From: Kitasatospora sp. MAA4
Lineage (GTDB): Bacteria; Actinomycetota; Actinomycetes; Streptomycetales; Streptomycetaceae
NCBI RefSeq assembly: GCF_029893355.1
Contig: NZ_JARZAI010000028.1
Coordinates: 35,430 to 99,429 of the forward strand
Reading direction: 5' to 3'
Length of the DNA: 64,000 bases
The notes below the pieces were generated by a model. It was not told the origin of the DNA. It saw only the letters and a program-made list of their open reading frames with translations, and did not search any database. Shown here in pieces: positions 1-11,088 of the stretch. Within the stretch, counting starts at the first letter, position 1. Every line of letters starts with the position of its first letter. The position numbers and the translations under genes are program-made.

Positions 1-269
1 CCGCCACCGTGATGTTCGGCGAGGCGCTCGACCCGGTCGTCCTGGACCAGGCGCGGACCGTCGCCAAGGCCTGCGACCTGTTCCTCGCCGTCGGCTCCAC
101 CCTCCAGGTGCATCCGGCGGCCGGGCTGGTCGAGACGGCGGTGGAGGGCGGCGCGCGGCTGGTCATCGTCAACGCCGAGCCGACGCCGTACGACGAGCTG
201 GCCGACGAGATCCTCCGGGACCCCATCTCGACGGCGCTGCCGGCCCTGGTCAATAGGCTGACCGCATGA
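1..269 (+). CDS. Sir2-family NAD-dependent protein deacylase, C-terminal part (5' truncated by window)
   Basis: Only the last ~89 residues are present; the reading frame is open from base 3, so the start lies upstream. The segment has the C-terminal Rossmann-fold signature of sirtuins: a VMFGE stretch, then FLAVGSTLQVHPAAGL, then VIVNAEPTPYD, which bind the adenosine and ribose of NAD. Sirtuins remove acyl groups from lysine, using NAD and releasing nicotinamide and O-acyl-ADP-ribose. The zinc-ribbon and catalytic His part is outside the window. The stop overlaps the P450 start by 4 bp (ATGA), so the two are probably co-transcribed. CobB/Sir2 assignment is firm at family level; sub-class cannot be judged. 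Confidence 0.9.
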   Translation, partial: ATVMFGEALDPVVLDQARTVAKACDLFLAVGSTLQVHPAAGLVETAVEGGARLVIVNAEPTPYDELADEILRDPISTALPALVNRLTA

Positions 270-1474
270 CGGTTTTCGATCCCTGGTCGGCGCAGTTCAT
301 CGCGCACCCGTACGACGCCTACGCCGAGCTGCGCGCCACCGCGCCGGTCTGCCGCTACGAGCCGACCGGCCAGTGGCTGATCTCCCGCTACGAGGACGTC
401 AGCGCGCTGCTCCGCGACCGCCGGCTGGGACGGACGTACACCCACCGGTTCAGCCACGAGGAGTTCGGGCAGCAGCCGCCCGACCCGGCCCACGAGCCGT
501 TTCACACCCTGAACGGCAACGGGCTGCTCGACCTGGAGGCCCCGGACCACACCCGGATCCGCCGCCTGGTCTCCAAGGCCTTCACGCCGCGAATGGTCGA
601 GTCGCTGCGCCCGACGGTGGCCCGGTTGGCCGACGAGCTGGTGGGCGGGCTGCTCGCGGCGGGCGGCGGCGACCTGATCGCCGCCGTCGCCGAGCCGCTG
701 CCGGTCGCGGTGATCGCCGAGATGCTGGGGGTGCCGCAGGCCGACCGCGCGCTGCTGCGGCCCTGGTCGGCGGCGATCACCGGGATGTTCGAGCTGAATC
801 CGACGCCCGAGACGGCCCGGCGCGCGGTGGACGCCAGCGTCGAGTTCTCCGACTTCCTGCGCGAGCTGATCCGGGCCCGCCGCAGCGAGCCGGGCCAGGA
901 CCTGATCTCCGCCCTCGTCCAGGCCCAGGACGAGGGGGACGCGCTCAGCGAGCAGGAGATGATCTCGACCTGCGTGCTGCTGCTCAACGCCGGGCACGAG
1001 GCGACCGTCAACACCACCGGCAACGGCTGGTGGGCGCTGTTCCGCAACCCCGACCAGCTCGAACTGCTGCGCTCCGACCCGCAGCGCCTGCTCCCGACGG
1101 CGATCGAGGAGTTGATGCGCTACGACACGCCGCTGCAGATGTTCGAGCGCTGGGTGCTGGAGGACATCGAGGTGGCCGGGGTGCGGATCCCGCGCGGCTC
1201 GGAGGTCGCGCTGCTGTTCGGCTCGGCCAACCGCGACCCGGCCCGCTTCGCCGACCCCGACCGGCTGGACGTCACCCGCACCGACAACCCGCACATCACC
1301 TTCGGGGCCGGCATCCACTTCTGCCTCGGCGCGCCGCTGGCCCGCCTCGAACTGACCGAGTCCTACGGCGCCCTGCTGCGCCGCGCACCGCGCCTGACGC
1401 TGCTGAGCGAGCCGAACTGGCAGCCCGGCTACGTGATCCGCGGGCTGACCGAACTCCTGGTGAGCACCCAATGA
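266..1474 (+). CDS. Cytochrome P450 (CYP)
   Basis: Soluble bacterial class I P450 of 402 residues, the normal size. Visible motifs: I-helix AGHEAT at residues 242-247, with His244 where a smaller residue is common; ExxR at E282-R285; and the haem loop FGAGIHFCLG with the proximal thiolate Cys353. It activates O2 and needs ferredoxin and ferredoxin reductase partners, which are not nearby. The substrate cannot be inferred. It is translationally coupled on both sides: ATGA overlap with the sirtuin, and its own stop overlaps the start of the downstream ADP-ribosylglycohydrolase. This gives a three-gene operon sir2-CYP-ARH. Family certain; CYP number not assignable here. Confidence 0.96.
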   Translation: MTVFDPWSAQFIAHPYDAYAELRATAPVCRYEPTGQWLISRYEDVSALLRDRRLGRTYTHRFSHEEFGQQPPDPAHEPFHTLNGNGLLDLEAPDHTRIRRLVSKAFTPRMVESLRPTVARLADELVGGLLAAGGGDLIAAVAEPLPVAVIAEMLGVPQADRALLRPWSAAITGMFELNPTPETARRAVDASVEFSDFLRELIRARRSEPGQDLISALVQAQDEGDALSEQEMISTCVLLLNAGHEATVNTTGNGWWALFRNPDQLELLRSDPQRLLPTAIEELMRYDTPLQMFERWVLEDIEVAGVRIPRGSEVALLFGSANRDPARFADPDRLDVTRTDNPHITFGAGIHFCLGAPLARLELTESYGALLRRAPRLTLLSEPNWQPGYVIRGLTELLVSTQ

Positions 1475-2478
1475 CCACCCGCACCCCCGCCACCGGCGCG
1501 CTGCTCGGCCTGGCGATCGGCGACGCCCTCGGCCACCCGACCGAGTTCGACGAGATCGAGCACATCGCCGCCTACTGCCCCGACTGGCGCGAACTCGCCC
1601 TGCCCGTGCCCGCGCTGGTCACCGACGACACCCAGATGACCCTGGCCCTCGCCCGCGGCCTGCGGATCGCGCTGGAGCGCGGCCCGCTCACCCCGCTGCG
1701 CCTGGAGCGCCCGGTCCGCGAGGAGTTCGTCGACTGGTGGCGCTCCCCGGAGAACAACCGCGCCCCCGGCCGGACCTGCCTGGTCGGCTGCCAGCTGCTC
1801 AGCAAGCCCGAGCGGCCCTGGCAGCAGGCCAGCCAGATCGACTCCAAGGGCTGCGGCGCCAACATGCGGGTGGCCCCGCTGGGCCTGGTCCGCGAGTTGA
1901 CCGAGCGCCAGCTCTCCGGCGCGGCCCAGCTGCAGTCCGCGCTGACCCACGGCCACCCCACCGCGCTCGCCGCCAGCGACCTGACCGCGTACGCCGTCCG
2001 GCTGCTCGCCCGGGGTGCCGAGCCGGCCGAGCTGCCGGCCGCCCTGAGGGCGTACGCGCTGGCGAACCGCACCCGCTACGACGCGTTCTGGCTCGGCGAC
2101 CTGGTCGCCCGGGCGCACGACCACTCGGCCGAGGAGTTCATGGCCAGGGGCTGGGACGACTGCCTGGGTGTGCTGGACCGGTTGGACGCCGCGCTCGTGG
2201 CGCGCGACCGGGAGGCCGATCCGTGCCTTGCCACCGGCGAGGGCTGGATCGCCGAGGAGGCGCTGGCCACCGGCCTGCTCTGCTTCCTGCTGTTCCCGGA
2301 CGACCCGGTCGCCGCGGTCCGCCGCGCGGCCTACTCCAGCGGCGACTCCGACTCGATCGCCTGCCTGGCCGGCGCCTTCGCGGGCGCGTACGGCGGTGCG
2401 GAGGTCTGGCCGGCCGACTGGGTGCGCCGGATCGAACACCGCGACGAGCTGATCGCGCTCGGCGCGCTCTGGGACTAA
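1471..2478 (+). CDS. ADP-ribosylglycohydrolase family protein (paralogue 1)
   Basis: 335 residues. Starts at the ATG overlapping the P450 stop. The dinuclear-metal motifs of the ADP-ribosylglycohydrolase (ARH/DraG) fold are present: TDDT at 51-54 near the N-terminus and GDSDS at 291-295 near the C-terminus. A GCGANMRVAP segment sits mid-protein. The family hydrolyses ADP-ribose from proteins, nucleic acids or O-acetyl-ADP-ribose. Because it is coupled to a sirtuin that makes O-acyl-ADP-ribose, removal or recycling of that product is a reasonable inference, not shown. A second family member lies convergently downstream. Target specificity unknown. Confidence 0.93.
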   Translation: MTTRTPATGALLGLAIGDALGHPTEFDEIEHIAAYCPDWRELALPVPALVTDDTQMTLALARGLRIALERGPLTPLRLERPVREEFVDWWRSPENNRAPGRTCLVGCQLLSKPERPWQQASQIDSKGCGANMRVAPLGLVRELTERQLSGAAQLQSALTHGHPTALAASDLTAYAVRLLARGAEPAELPAALRAYALANRTRYDAFWLGDLVARAHDHSAEEFMARGWDDCLGVLDRLDAALVARDREADPCLATGEGWIAEEALATGLLCFLLFPDDPVAAVRRAAYSSGDSDSIACLAGAFAGAYGGAEVWPADWVRRIEHRDELIALGALWD

Positions 2479-2503
2479 AGCTCTGGGACTGACGGGCGGG
2501 GCG

Positions 2504-3601
2504 TCACCCCGCGGGGTAGCGCCCTTCCAGCTCGGTGCCGGCGCCGGCGAACAGGTCCACCAGGTCGTCGGCCACCCGCAGCGCCACGTCCCGTCCCTCG
2601 ACCGCGGCCACCCACTCGCCCGGCAGCCCGGCCAGGCCGTACGCGGCGCCCAGCAGGTTGCCGCAGACCGCGCCCACCGAGTCGCTGTCGCCCGAGTGGT
2701 TGACCGACAGCAGCAGCGCCCGCCGGACCCCCACCCGCTCCGCGACCAGCGCCGCGTACACCGCGATCGCCAGGCACTCCTCGGCGATCCAGCCGAGCCC
2801 GACCCGCTCGACGACCTGCTCCGACGGCTCCTCGGCGGCCAGCGCCAGCGCCCGGCGCAGCGCGATCGCCGTCTCCTCGCCCTGCGGCCACTGCGCGACC
2901 TGCGCCAGGGTCTGCTCGACGGCCGCGCGCAGCGGCTGACCGGACGTCAGCCGGTCCACCAGCGCGGCGAAGGCGCCGGCCGCCAGGTAGCCGGTCGGGT
3001 GGCCGTGGGTGATCTGCGCGCACCGGCCGGCCAGTTCGAAGGACCAGAGCGGGCCCAGCCGCAGCAGCCCGAAGGGCGCCGACCGCATCACCGTCCCGCA
3101 GCCCTTGGAGTTGCTGTTGATCGGTCCGGGCTGCCCGAACGGCACCGGCGCCCGGTAGCCGGGGTTGTCCTGCAGGCCGCTCCAGCAGGCCCGTCCGGGC
3201 GCCCGGCGGGCGTACAGGAACGGCTGGCGCAGCAGCCACCCGTCGTAGGGCGCGGGGCGCGGGCCGGCGTCGGGGGCGTTCTGCTGCTGCGTCAGGAACC
3301 AGCGCTGGTATGCCGCGTGCAGCGCCGGACCGACGCCCTCGGGGCCGCCCGCGAGCCGGGCGCGGATCAGGCCCTCGGCGCTGAACAGGGTCATCTGGGT
3401 GTCGTCGGTGACGTCCCCGGGCCGGTCGGCCGGCTTGTCCCGGTAGCCGCGGTGCTCGCTCGGCCTGAAGCCGGTGACGCCCGCCGGGCCGTACTGCTCG
3501 TGGATCTGCGGCAGCTGCAGGAACTCCACCGGCCAGCCCAGCGCGTCCCCCACCGCCCCGCCGAGCAGCGTGCCCCGCACCCGCTCCCGATAGCCCTCCA
3601 C
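2504..3601 (-). CDS. ADP-ribosylglycohydrolase family protein (paralogue 2)
   Basis: 365 residues, convergent with paralogue 1 and separated from it by 25 bp. It has the same metal motifs: TDDT at 65-68 and GDSDS at 304-308, with the conserved GCGTVMRSAP core. It is longer in the middle than paralogue 1, so the two are diverged copies rather than a recent duplication. The start ATG at 3601 gives an N-terminus MEGYRERVRGTLLGGAVGDA, typical of the family. A short gap (12 bp) separates it from the DUF2786 gene upstream, so they may be one transcript. Substrate (protein ADP-ribose, O-acetyl-ADP-ribose or other) is not determinable. Confidence 0.93.
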   Translation of the reverse strand: MEGYRERVRGTLLGGAVGDALGWPVEFLQLPQIHEQYGPAGVTGFRPSEHRGYRDKPADRPGDVTDDTQMTLFSAEGLIRARLAGGPEGVGPALHAAYQRWFLTQQQNAPDAGPRPAPYDGWLLRQPFLYARRAPGRACWSGLQDNPGYRAPVPFGQPGPINSNSKGCGTVMRSAPFGLLRLGPLWSFELAGRCAQITHGHPTGYLAAGAFAALVDRLTSGQPLRAAVEQTLAQVAQWPQGEETAIALRRALALAAEEPSEQVVERVGLGWIAEECLAIAVYAALVAERVGVRRALLLSVNHSGDSDSVGAVCGNLLGAAYGLAGLPGEWVAAVEGRDVALRVADDLVDLFAGAGTELEGRYPAG

Positions 3602-3613
3602 CTGGAACCCCCT

Positions 3614-4915
3614 CTACTTGCGTCCGCGCGTGACCCTACCCCGTCGCTCGTGGAGCGCGGCCCGGTCGGCGGCGGCGCGGCCGGCGGCCCAGCCCTCGCC
3701 GTCGCTCACCCGTACACGCTGGGAGGTGAGCTTGGGGAACATCCGTCCGGTGGCGGAGTCGACCGCCTCGCCGCGCGCGGCCAGGGCCGGCAGCAGCCGC
3801 TCGTCGGGCACCAGCTGCTCGTCCGTGCCGTCCGCGCGCTCGCGCCGGCCGGCCGCCGCGGCCCGCACGGCCTTCTCGGTGGCGGCGACCAGCCGCTCGC
3901 GGATCCGGGCCGCGTAGGAGACCAGGAAGGAGTGCCGGAACGCCTTGGTGCGGGAGGAGCCGTCCTGGTGGGTGCGGCTGCCGGCCCTGTTCATCGCGGT
4001 GGTGGCCTGCACCAGCAGCGAGGTGTAGAGCAGCTCGACCGCGTCCAGGTCGGAGTCGAAGCCGACGACCGTGCAGAAGCCGAACTCCTTCGCCCAGACC
4101 ACCCGGCAGCGGTTCGCCACCGCGACCGCGTCCAGCAGCATCGCCTTGGGGCCCTCGTACGGGTTCTCCACGCCTATCCGCAGCGCGCCGGGCGCGTCGT
4201 CGCCGCGGTGGTCGGCCGAGAGCAGCGCCTCGTCGATGCTGTGCTGCGCCATCAGCTGCTGGGCCTTGGCGGTCAGCAGCTCGGCCTCCTCGGGGAACTC
4301 GGTGGACTCGGCCTTCGCCAGCAGCGCGCGGATCCGCCCCAGCATCCGCGGCTCACCCGGCGTCGGGCGCATCGCCCGGTGCTCCAGTTTGCGGGCGCCG
4401 GGGGCCGGCCCGACCGGTGCGATCACCGGCAGCCGCCCGAGCAGCCGCAGCAGCTCCAGGGCGGCGGTGGCCAGCGCGAACCGGTCCAGCCGGTGGCGCT
4501 CGGCGAAGCCCGGCAGGAAGTCCTCGTCGGCGGGCCACCAGACCTCGGCGGCCAGCTCGCGCAGCTGCTCCTGCCAGCGCCGGTCCAGCACGGCGGGGGA
4601 GTAGCGCCGGGTGTCGGCGGCGACCAGGTCGACCAGCAGCGCCAGGTGCACCGCCGCCAGGTCGCGGCGGACCAGCCGGGCCAGGTCGGCCGGGCGCCAG
4701 CCGTGCTCCCAGAGCCGCGCCAGCGAGCGGTCGGTCAGCGCCAGCAGCGCCCGGCTCACGTGCGGCCACTGCTCGGCCGAGGCGGCGAGCATCGAGGCGC
4801 TGCCGTCCAGGGCGCCGTCCACCTGCCGGTCGGTCGCACCGATCACCGCGCCGACCGCCCGCTCGACCAGCTCACCTGTCTCCGACGCGCCGCTTTCCTG
4901 CCTGTCCCTGCTCAT
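3614..4915 (-). CDS. DUF2786 domain-containing protein
   Basis: 433 residues from the ATG at 4915. The open frame extends further upstream, but this ATG is favoured because a -10 hexamer (CACTAT) lies exactly 6 bp before it. The DUF2786 motif is at about residues 191-230 (MLGRIRALLAKAEST...EAELLTAKAQQLMAQHSI). The C-terminal part resembles the domain usually paired with DUF2786 in actinobacterial proteins. No signal peptide or membrane segment is evident. The biochemical function of this family is not established. It lies upstream of and in line with ADP-ribosylglycohydrolase paralogue 2. Confidence 0.8.
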   Translation of the reverse strand: MSRDRQESGASETGELVERAVGAVIGATDRQVDGALDGSASMLAASAEQWPHVSRALLALTDRSLARLWEHGWRPADLARLVRRDLAAVHLALLVDLVAADTRRYSPAVLDRRWQEQLRELAAEVWWPADEDFLPGFAERHRLDRFALATAALELLRLLGRLPVIAPVGPAPGARKLEHRAMRPTPGEPRMLGRIRALLAKAESTEFPEEAELLTAKAQQLMAQHSIDEALLSADHRGDDAPGALRIGVENPYEGPKAMLLDAVAVANRCRVVWAKEFGFCTVVGFDSDLDAVELLYTSLLVQATTAMNRAGSRTHQDGSSRTKAFRHSFLVSYAARIRERLVAATEKAVRAAAAGRRERADGTDEQLVPDERLLPALAARGEAVDSATGRMFPKLTSQRVRVSDGEGWAAGRAAADRAALHERRGRVTRGRK

Positions 4916-4921
4916 CCCGCA

Positions 4922-4927
4922 ATAGTG
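4922..4927 (-). promoter_or_regulatory. Candidate -10 of a leaderless promoter for the DUF2786 gene
   Basis: On the minus strand, CACTAT ends 6 bases before the ATG at 4915 and there is no Shine-Dalgarno sequence, so transcription would start at or next to the start codon. No convincing -35 is seen. Confidence 0.4.
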
Positions 4928-5073
4928 CAGCACCGCGAGACACGCCCCAGCCCGAGGAGTGTGACGGAAACCATTCGGGGCCCTGGAACGTCCTGTCTGG
5001 TGACGCCGCATCCGGCCACCGGAGAGGCGAAGATGTCTGTGAGAATCGGCGTTCCGGGTCGGGAGGAGACCAC

Positions 5074-5634
5074 ATGAGCGGCATGCAGCCCTGGCAGGGT
5101 TCGCCGCCACCGTGGGACAAGGGGACGGGCAGCTGGCAGCCGCTGGCGACCCCGCAGTCCGCCATGCGCGCCGCCCACACGGATCGCGACCGCACCGTCG
5201 ACGTGCTCAAGGCCGCCTACGCGGAGGGGCGACTGTCGGCCGAGGAGTACTCCCAGCGCTTCGACGCGGCCCATCGCGCGCAGACCTACGGTCAGTTGTC
5301 GCAGCTGGTGGGAGACCTGCCGAGCGGTCCGATGGCGGTTCCGTTCAGCGCCACGGCGCAGTCCGTCCCGATGACCTTCCTGCCGCCGAAGCCGAGAGCG
5401 ACCAACGCTCTGGCGGTCGCCTCGCTGACGCTGGGCGTGCTGAGCCTGCCCACCATGGGCCTGCTCGGCATCCCGGCCCTGGTGACCGGCCACGTCGCGA
5501 AGAGCCAGATCCGCCAGCGCGGCGAGGAGGGCGATCTGATGGCCTCGATCGGCCTCGCGATCGGCTGGGTCGTGACCGCGGGCTGGGTGGCTCTGGTGCT
5601 CTTCGGCGTGCTGCTGGCGGCGACGCACAGCTGA
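5074..5634 (+). CDS. DUF1707 + DUF4190 small membrane protein
   Basis: 186 residues, starting at the ATG preceded by a strong GGGAGGAG ribosome site. Residues ~28-80 (AAHTDRDRTVDVLKAAYAEG...EEYSQRFDAA...TYGQLSQLVGDLP) are a DUF1707 (SHOCT-like) segment. Residues ~108-186 are DUF4190, with two hydrophobic helices around the NALAVASLTLGVLS and GLAIGWVVTAGWVAL regions. Such proteins are common in Streptomyces and are thought to sit in the membrane. Their role is unknown. It is monocistronic, between the divergent DUF2786 gene and the rpsL promoter. Confidence 0.88.
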   Translation: MSGMQPWQGSPPPWDKGTGSWQPLATPQSAMRAAHTDRDRTVDVLKAAYAEGRLSAEEYSQRFDAAHRAQTYGQLSQLVGDLPSGPMAVPFSATAQSVPMTFLPPKPRATNALAVASLTLGVLSLPTMGLLGIPALVTGHVAKSQIRQRGEEGDLMASIGLAIGWVVTAGWVALVLFGVLLAATHS

Positions 5635-5651
5635 GCTGCGGTCCATTTGTT

Positions 5652-5680
5652 TTGACCGCGCCCGATGCGCTAGGTACGCT
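5652..5680 (+). promoter_or_regulatory. Candidate str-operon (rpsL) promoter
   Basis: TTGACC (5652-5657), 17-bp spacer, TACGCT (5675-5680): a good match to the SigA/HrdB-type consensus. It predicts a transcript start near 5687 and a ~270-nt leader. Confidence 0.6.
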
Positions 5681-5958
5681 CTGACCTTGTGCCTGGGGTG
5701 TCCCCGGGTCCTTGTGCGTGCAACCACACCGGCTGCCGCGCCACGCCGAAGCGCCTCCCAGCGCCTCGCGCGCGCGAGCGCCGTCGCTGCACATCAGCAC
5801 TTCAGGGATTCCGCGATTCCTCCACCGAGTGAGCTGGCTGAGATGCCGGCTCCGACGGTCGGGGGGAGCCCAACACACCCGACCTCGTGGGTCGGCGTGA
5901 GCTGGGAACACCACAGGTTAGATCTACTAAGCGATGGCACACAGAAATCGGAGAAACG
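5681..5958 (+). other. rpsL 5' leader region
   Basis: Non-coding leader between the rpsL promoter and its GTG. It contains a small hairpin with arms CCGACC (5879-5884) and GGTCGG (5890-5895), about 65 nt before the start. No tRNA or credible small gene is seen. The hairpin is a candidate for ribosomal-protein autoregulation; this is inference. Confidence 0.4.
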
Positions 5959-6330
5959 GTGCCTACGATCCAGCAGCTGGTCCGAAAGGGCCGGCAGGAC
6001 AAGGTCGAGAAGAACAAGACTCCCGCGCTGAAGGGTTCGCCCCAGCGTCGGGGCGTCTGCACGCGTGTGTACACGACCACCCCGAAGAAGCCGAACTCGG
6101 CTCTCCGTAAGGTCGCCCGTGTGCGCCTCACCAGCGGGATCGAGGTCACCGCTTACATTCCGGGCGAGGGCCACAACCTGCAGGAGCACTCCATCGTGCT
6201 CGTGCGTGGCGGTCGTGTGAAGGACCTGCCGGGTGTGCGTTACAAGATCATCCGCGGCTCCCTCGACACCCAGGGTGTCAAGAACCGCAAGCAGGCCCGC
6301 AGCCGCTACGGCGCCAAGAAGGAGAAGTAA
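5959..6330 (+). CDS. rpsL: 30S ribosomal protein S12
   Basis: 123 residues from the GTG at 5959, preceded by GGAGA. An in-frame ATG at 5887 would add 24 residues that S12 never has. S12 lines the decoding centre. The conserved TTPKKPNSALRK loop and the GGRVKDLPGVRY loop are intact. Lys43 and Lys88, where streptomycin resistance substitutions arise in Streptomyces, are both wild type, so this strain should carry the streptomycin-sensitive allele. First gene of the str operon, 3 bp before rpsG. Confidence 0.98.
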   Translation: MPTIQQLVRKGRQDKVEKNKTPALKGSPQRRGVCTRVYTTTPKKPNSALRKVARVRLTSGIEVTAYIPGEGHNLQEHSIVLVRGGRVKDLPGVRYKIIRGSLDTQGVKNRKQARSRYGAKKEK

Positions 6331-6333
6331 AAA

Positions 6334-6804
6334 ATGCCTCGTAAGGGCCCCGCCCCGAAGCGCCCGGTCATCATCGACCCGGTTTACGGATCCCCCCTGG
6401 TGACGTCGCTCGTCAACAAGATCCTCCTGCACGGCAAGCGCTCCACCGCCGAGCGGATCGTCTACGGCGCCCTTGAGGGCGTTCGTGAGAAGACCGGCTC
6501 GGACCCCGTCGTGACCCTCAAGCGCGCGCTTGAGAACGTCAAGCCGGCCCTCGAGGTCAAGTCCCGCCGTGTCGGTGGCGCGACCTACCAGGTCCCGGTC
6601 GAGGTTCGTCCGGGCCGCGCCGCCACGCTGGCGCTGCGCTGGATGGTCGGTTACTCCCGCGCCCGTCGCGAGAAGACCATGACCGAGCGCCTCATGAACG
6701 AGATCCTCGACGCCAGCAACGGCCTGGGCGCTTCCGTGAAGCGTCGCGAGGACACGCACAAGATGGCCGAGTCCAACAAGGCCTTCGCGCACTACCGCTG
6801 GTAG
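6334..6804 (+). CDS. rpsG: 30S ribosomal protein S7
   Basis: 156 residues, the usual length. S7 nucleates assembly of the 30S head and contacts the E-site tRNA. N-terminal MPRKGPAPKRPV and C-terminal HKMAESNKAFAHYRW match actinobacterial S7. It starts 3 bp after rpsL and is co-transcribed with it. Confidence 0.98.
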   Translation: MPRKGPAPKRPVIIDPVYGSPLVTSLVNKILLHGKRSTAERIVYGALEGVREKTGSDPVVTLKRALENVKPALEVKSRRVGGATYQVPVEVRPGRAATLALRWMVGYSRARREKTMTERLMNEILDASNGLGASVKRREDTHKMAESNKAFAHYRW

Positions 6805-6843
6805 TCCTAACCCCGTCACTAGACAGAGAGAGAACGAGCCACC

Positions 6844-8946
<2,103 letters not shown>

Positions 8947-8949
<3 letters not shown>

Positions 8950-8968
8950 GTCCCGCCATCGGGACTTA
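8947..8968 (+). other. Stem-loop overlapping the fusA stop codon
   Basis: Perfect 9-bp arms (8947-8955 and 8960-8968) around a CCAT loop, with the fusA TAA inside the first arm. There is no T tract. It may be an attenuator or mRNA-processing structure between fusA and tuf, whose transcripts are known to be partly separate in Streptomyces. Confidence 0.5.
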
Positions 8969-9140
8969 TCGCAACCTTTAGGCTATTAGGAGGCAAACCC
9001 GGCGGGGTCCACCCCGACCCCGCCGGCGTCTCCGCCCCCACCCGCGGGACGGCATGGAGCGCAACCGCGCCCCGTACCCAACCCGATCAAAGACCAACTG
9101 ACGTCGTACGGCGTACAGAACTGTCCTCAGGAGGACTGCA

Positions 9141-10334
<1,194 letters not shown>

Positions 10335-10380
10335 TTGATGCTCTGACCTGCCTGCACGACAGGCTCGCCGCAAGGCAACA

Positions 10381-10412
10381 CAGCGGGCCCGTTCCTCGGA
10401 ACGGGCCCGCTG
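10381..10412 (+). terminator. tuf transcription terminator
   Basis: Perfect 15-bp inverted repeat (10381-10395 and 10398-10412) rich in GGGCCCG, 46 bp after the tuf stop. Typical of T-tract-poor actinobacterial terminators. Confidence 0.85.
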
Positions 10413-10439
10413 TCGTGTGTCCACAGCGTGTGGGAAAGA

Positions 10440-10480
10440 CGATGGGCCCCGCCCCTGCGATGCAGGAGCGGGGCCCGTCG
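10440..10480 (-). terminator. rfbC-side terminator
   Basis: Inverted repeat 10440-10458 / 10462-10480 with one mismatch and one G-T pair, 9 bp beyond the rfbC stop. With the tuf hairpin it forms a back-to-back pair that insulates the str operon from the convergent rfbAC transcript. Confidence 0.75.
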
Positions 10481-10488
10481 GTGCTTCG

Positions 10489-11088
10489 TCAGACCGTGCG
10501 CAGCGACTCGGTGAAGGCCTGGCAGGCCGCGTAGTCGGGCAGCAGGCCGGTGGCGATCGCCTCGGCCAGCGAGGGGGCGGCCTCGTCGCGGGCGGAGAGC
10601 TGCGGCGCGTCGGCCGGCCACTCGATGCCCAGCTCCGGGTCCAGCGGGTGCACCGAGTGCTCCGCGGTCGGGTTGAAGGTGGTCGAGCAGAGGTACGAGA
10701 GCGTGGCGTCGTCGCTCAGCGCGCAGAAGCCGTGGCCCAGGCCCTCGGGGATGTAGACGGCCCTGCGGTCGGTCTCGTCCAGCCGGACGCCCTCCCACTG
10801 GCCGAAGGTGGGCGAGCCCACCCGCAGGTCGACGATGACGTCCAGCACGGCGCCGCGCACGCAGGTCACGTACTTGGCCTGGCCGGGCGGCACGTCGGCG
10901 AAGTGGATGCCGCGGACCACGCCGCGGGCGGAGACCGAGAGGTTGGCCTGCGCCAGGTTCAGCGGGTGGCCGACCACCTCGGCCAGCCGGTCGAAGCGGT
11001 ACCACTCGGTGAACAGGCCGCGCGGGTCCCCGTGCAGCTGCGGAGTGATCTCGATCGCACCCTCGATACCGAGTTCGCGGAACTTCAC
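10489..11088 (-). CDS. rfbC: dTDP-4-dehydrorhamnose 3,5-epimerase (RmlC/RfbC)
   Basis: 199 residues, cupin fold. Third step of dTDP-L-rhamnose synthesis: epimerises dTDP-4-keto-6-deoxyglucose at C3 and C5. Catalytic His62 (RGIHFADVPPGQAKYV), Lys72 and Tyr132 (YLCS) are present. Residue 138 is Phe in STTFNPTAEH, where the usual 3,5-epimerase has Tyr (Tyr138 in the M. tuberculosis enzyme, same numbering). The change may affect which carbons are epimerised. ATG overlaps the rfbA stop by 4 bp, so rfbA-rfbC is a minus-strand operon ending at a strong terminator. Confidence 0.93.
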   Translation of the reverse strand: MKFRELGIEGAIEITPQLHGDPRGLFTEWYRFDRLAEVVGHPLNLAQANLSVSARGVVRGIHFADVPPGQAKYVTCVRGAVLDVIVDLRVGSPTFGQWEGVRLDETDRRAVYIPEGLGHGFCALSDDATLSYLCSTTFNPTAEHSVHPLDPELGIEWPADAPQLSARDEAAPSLAEAIATGLLPDYAACQAFTESLRTV

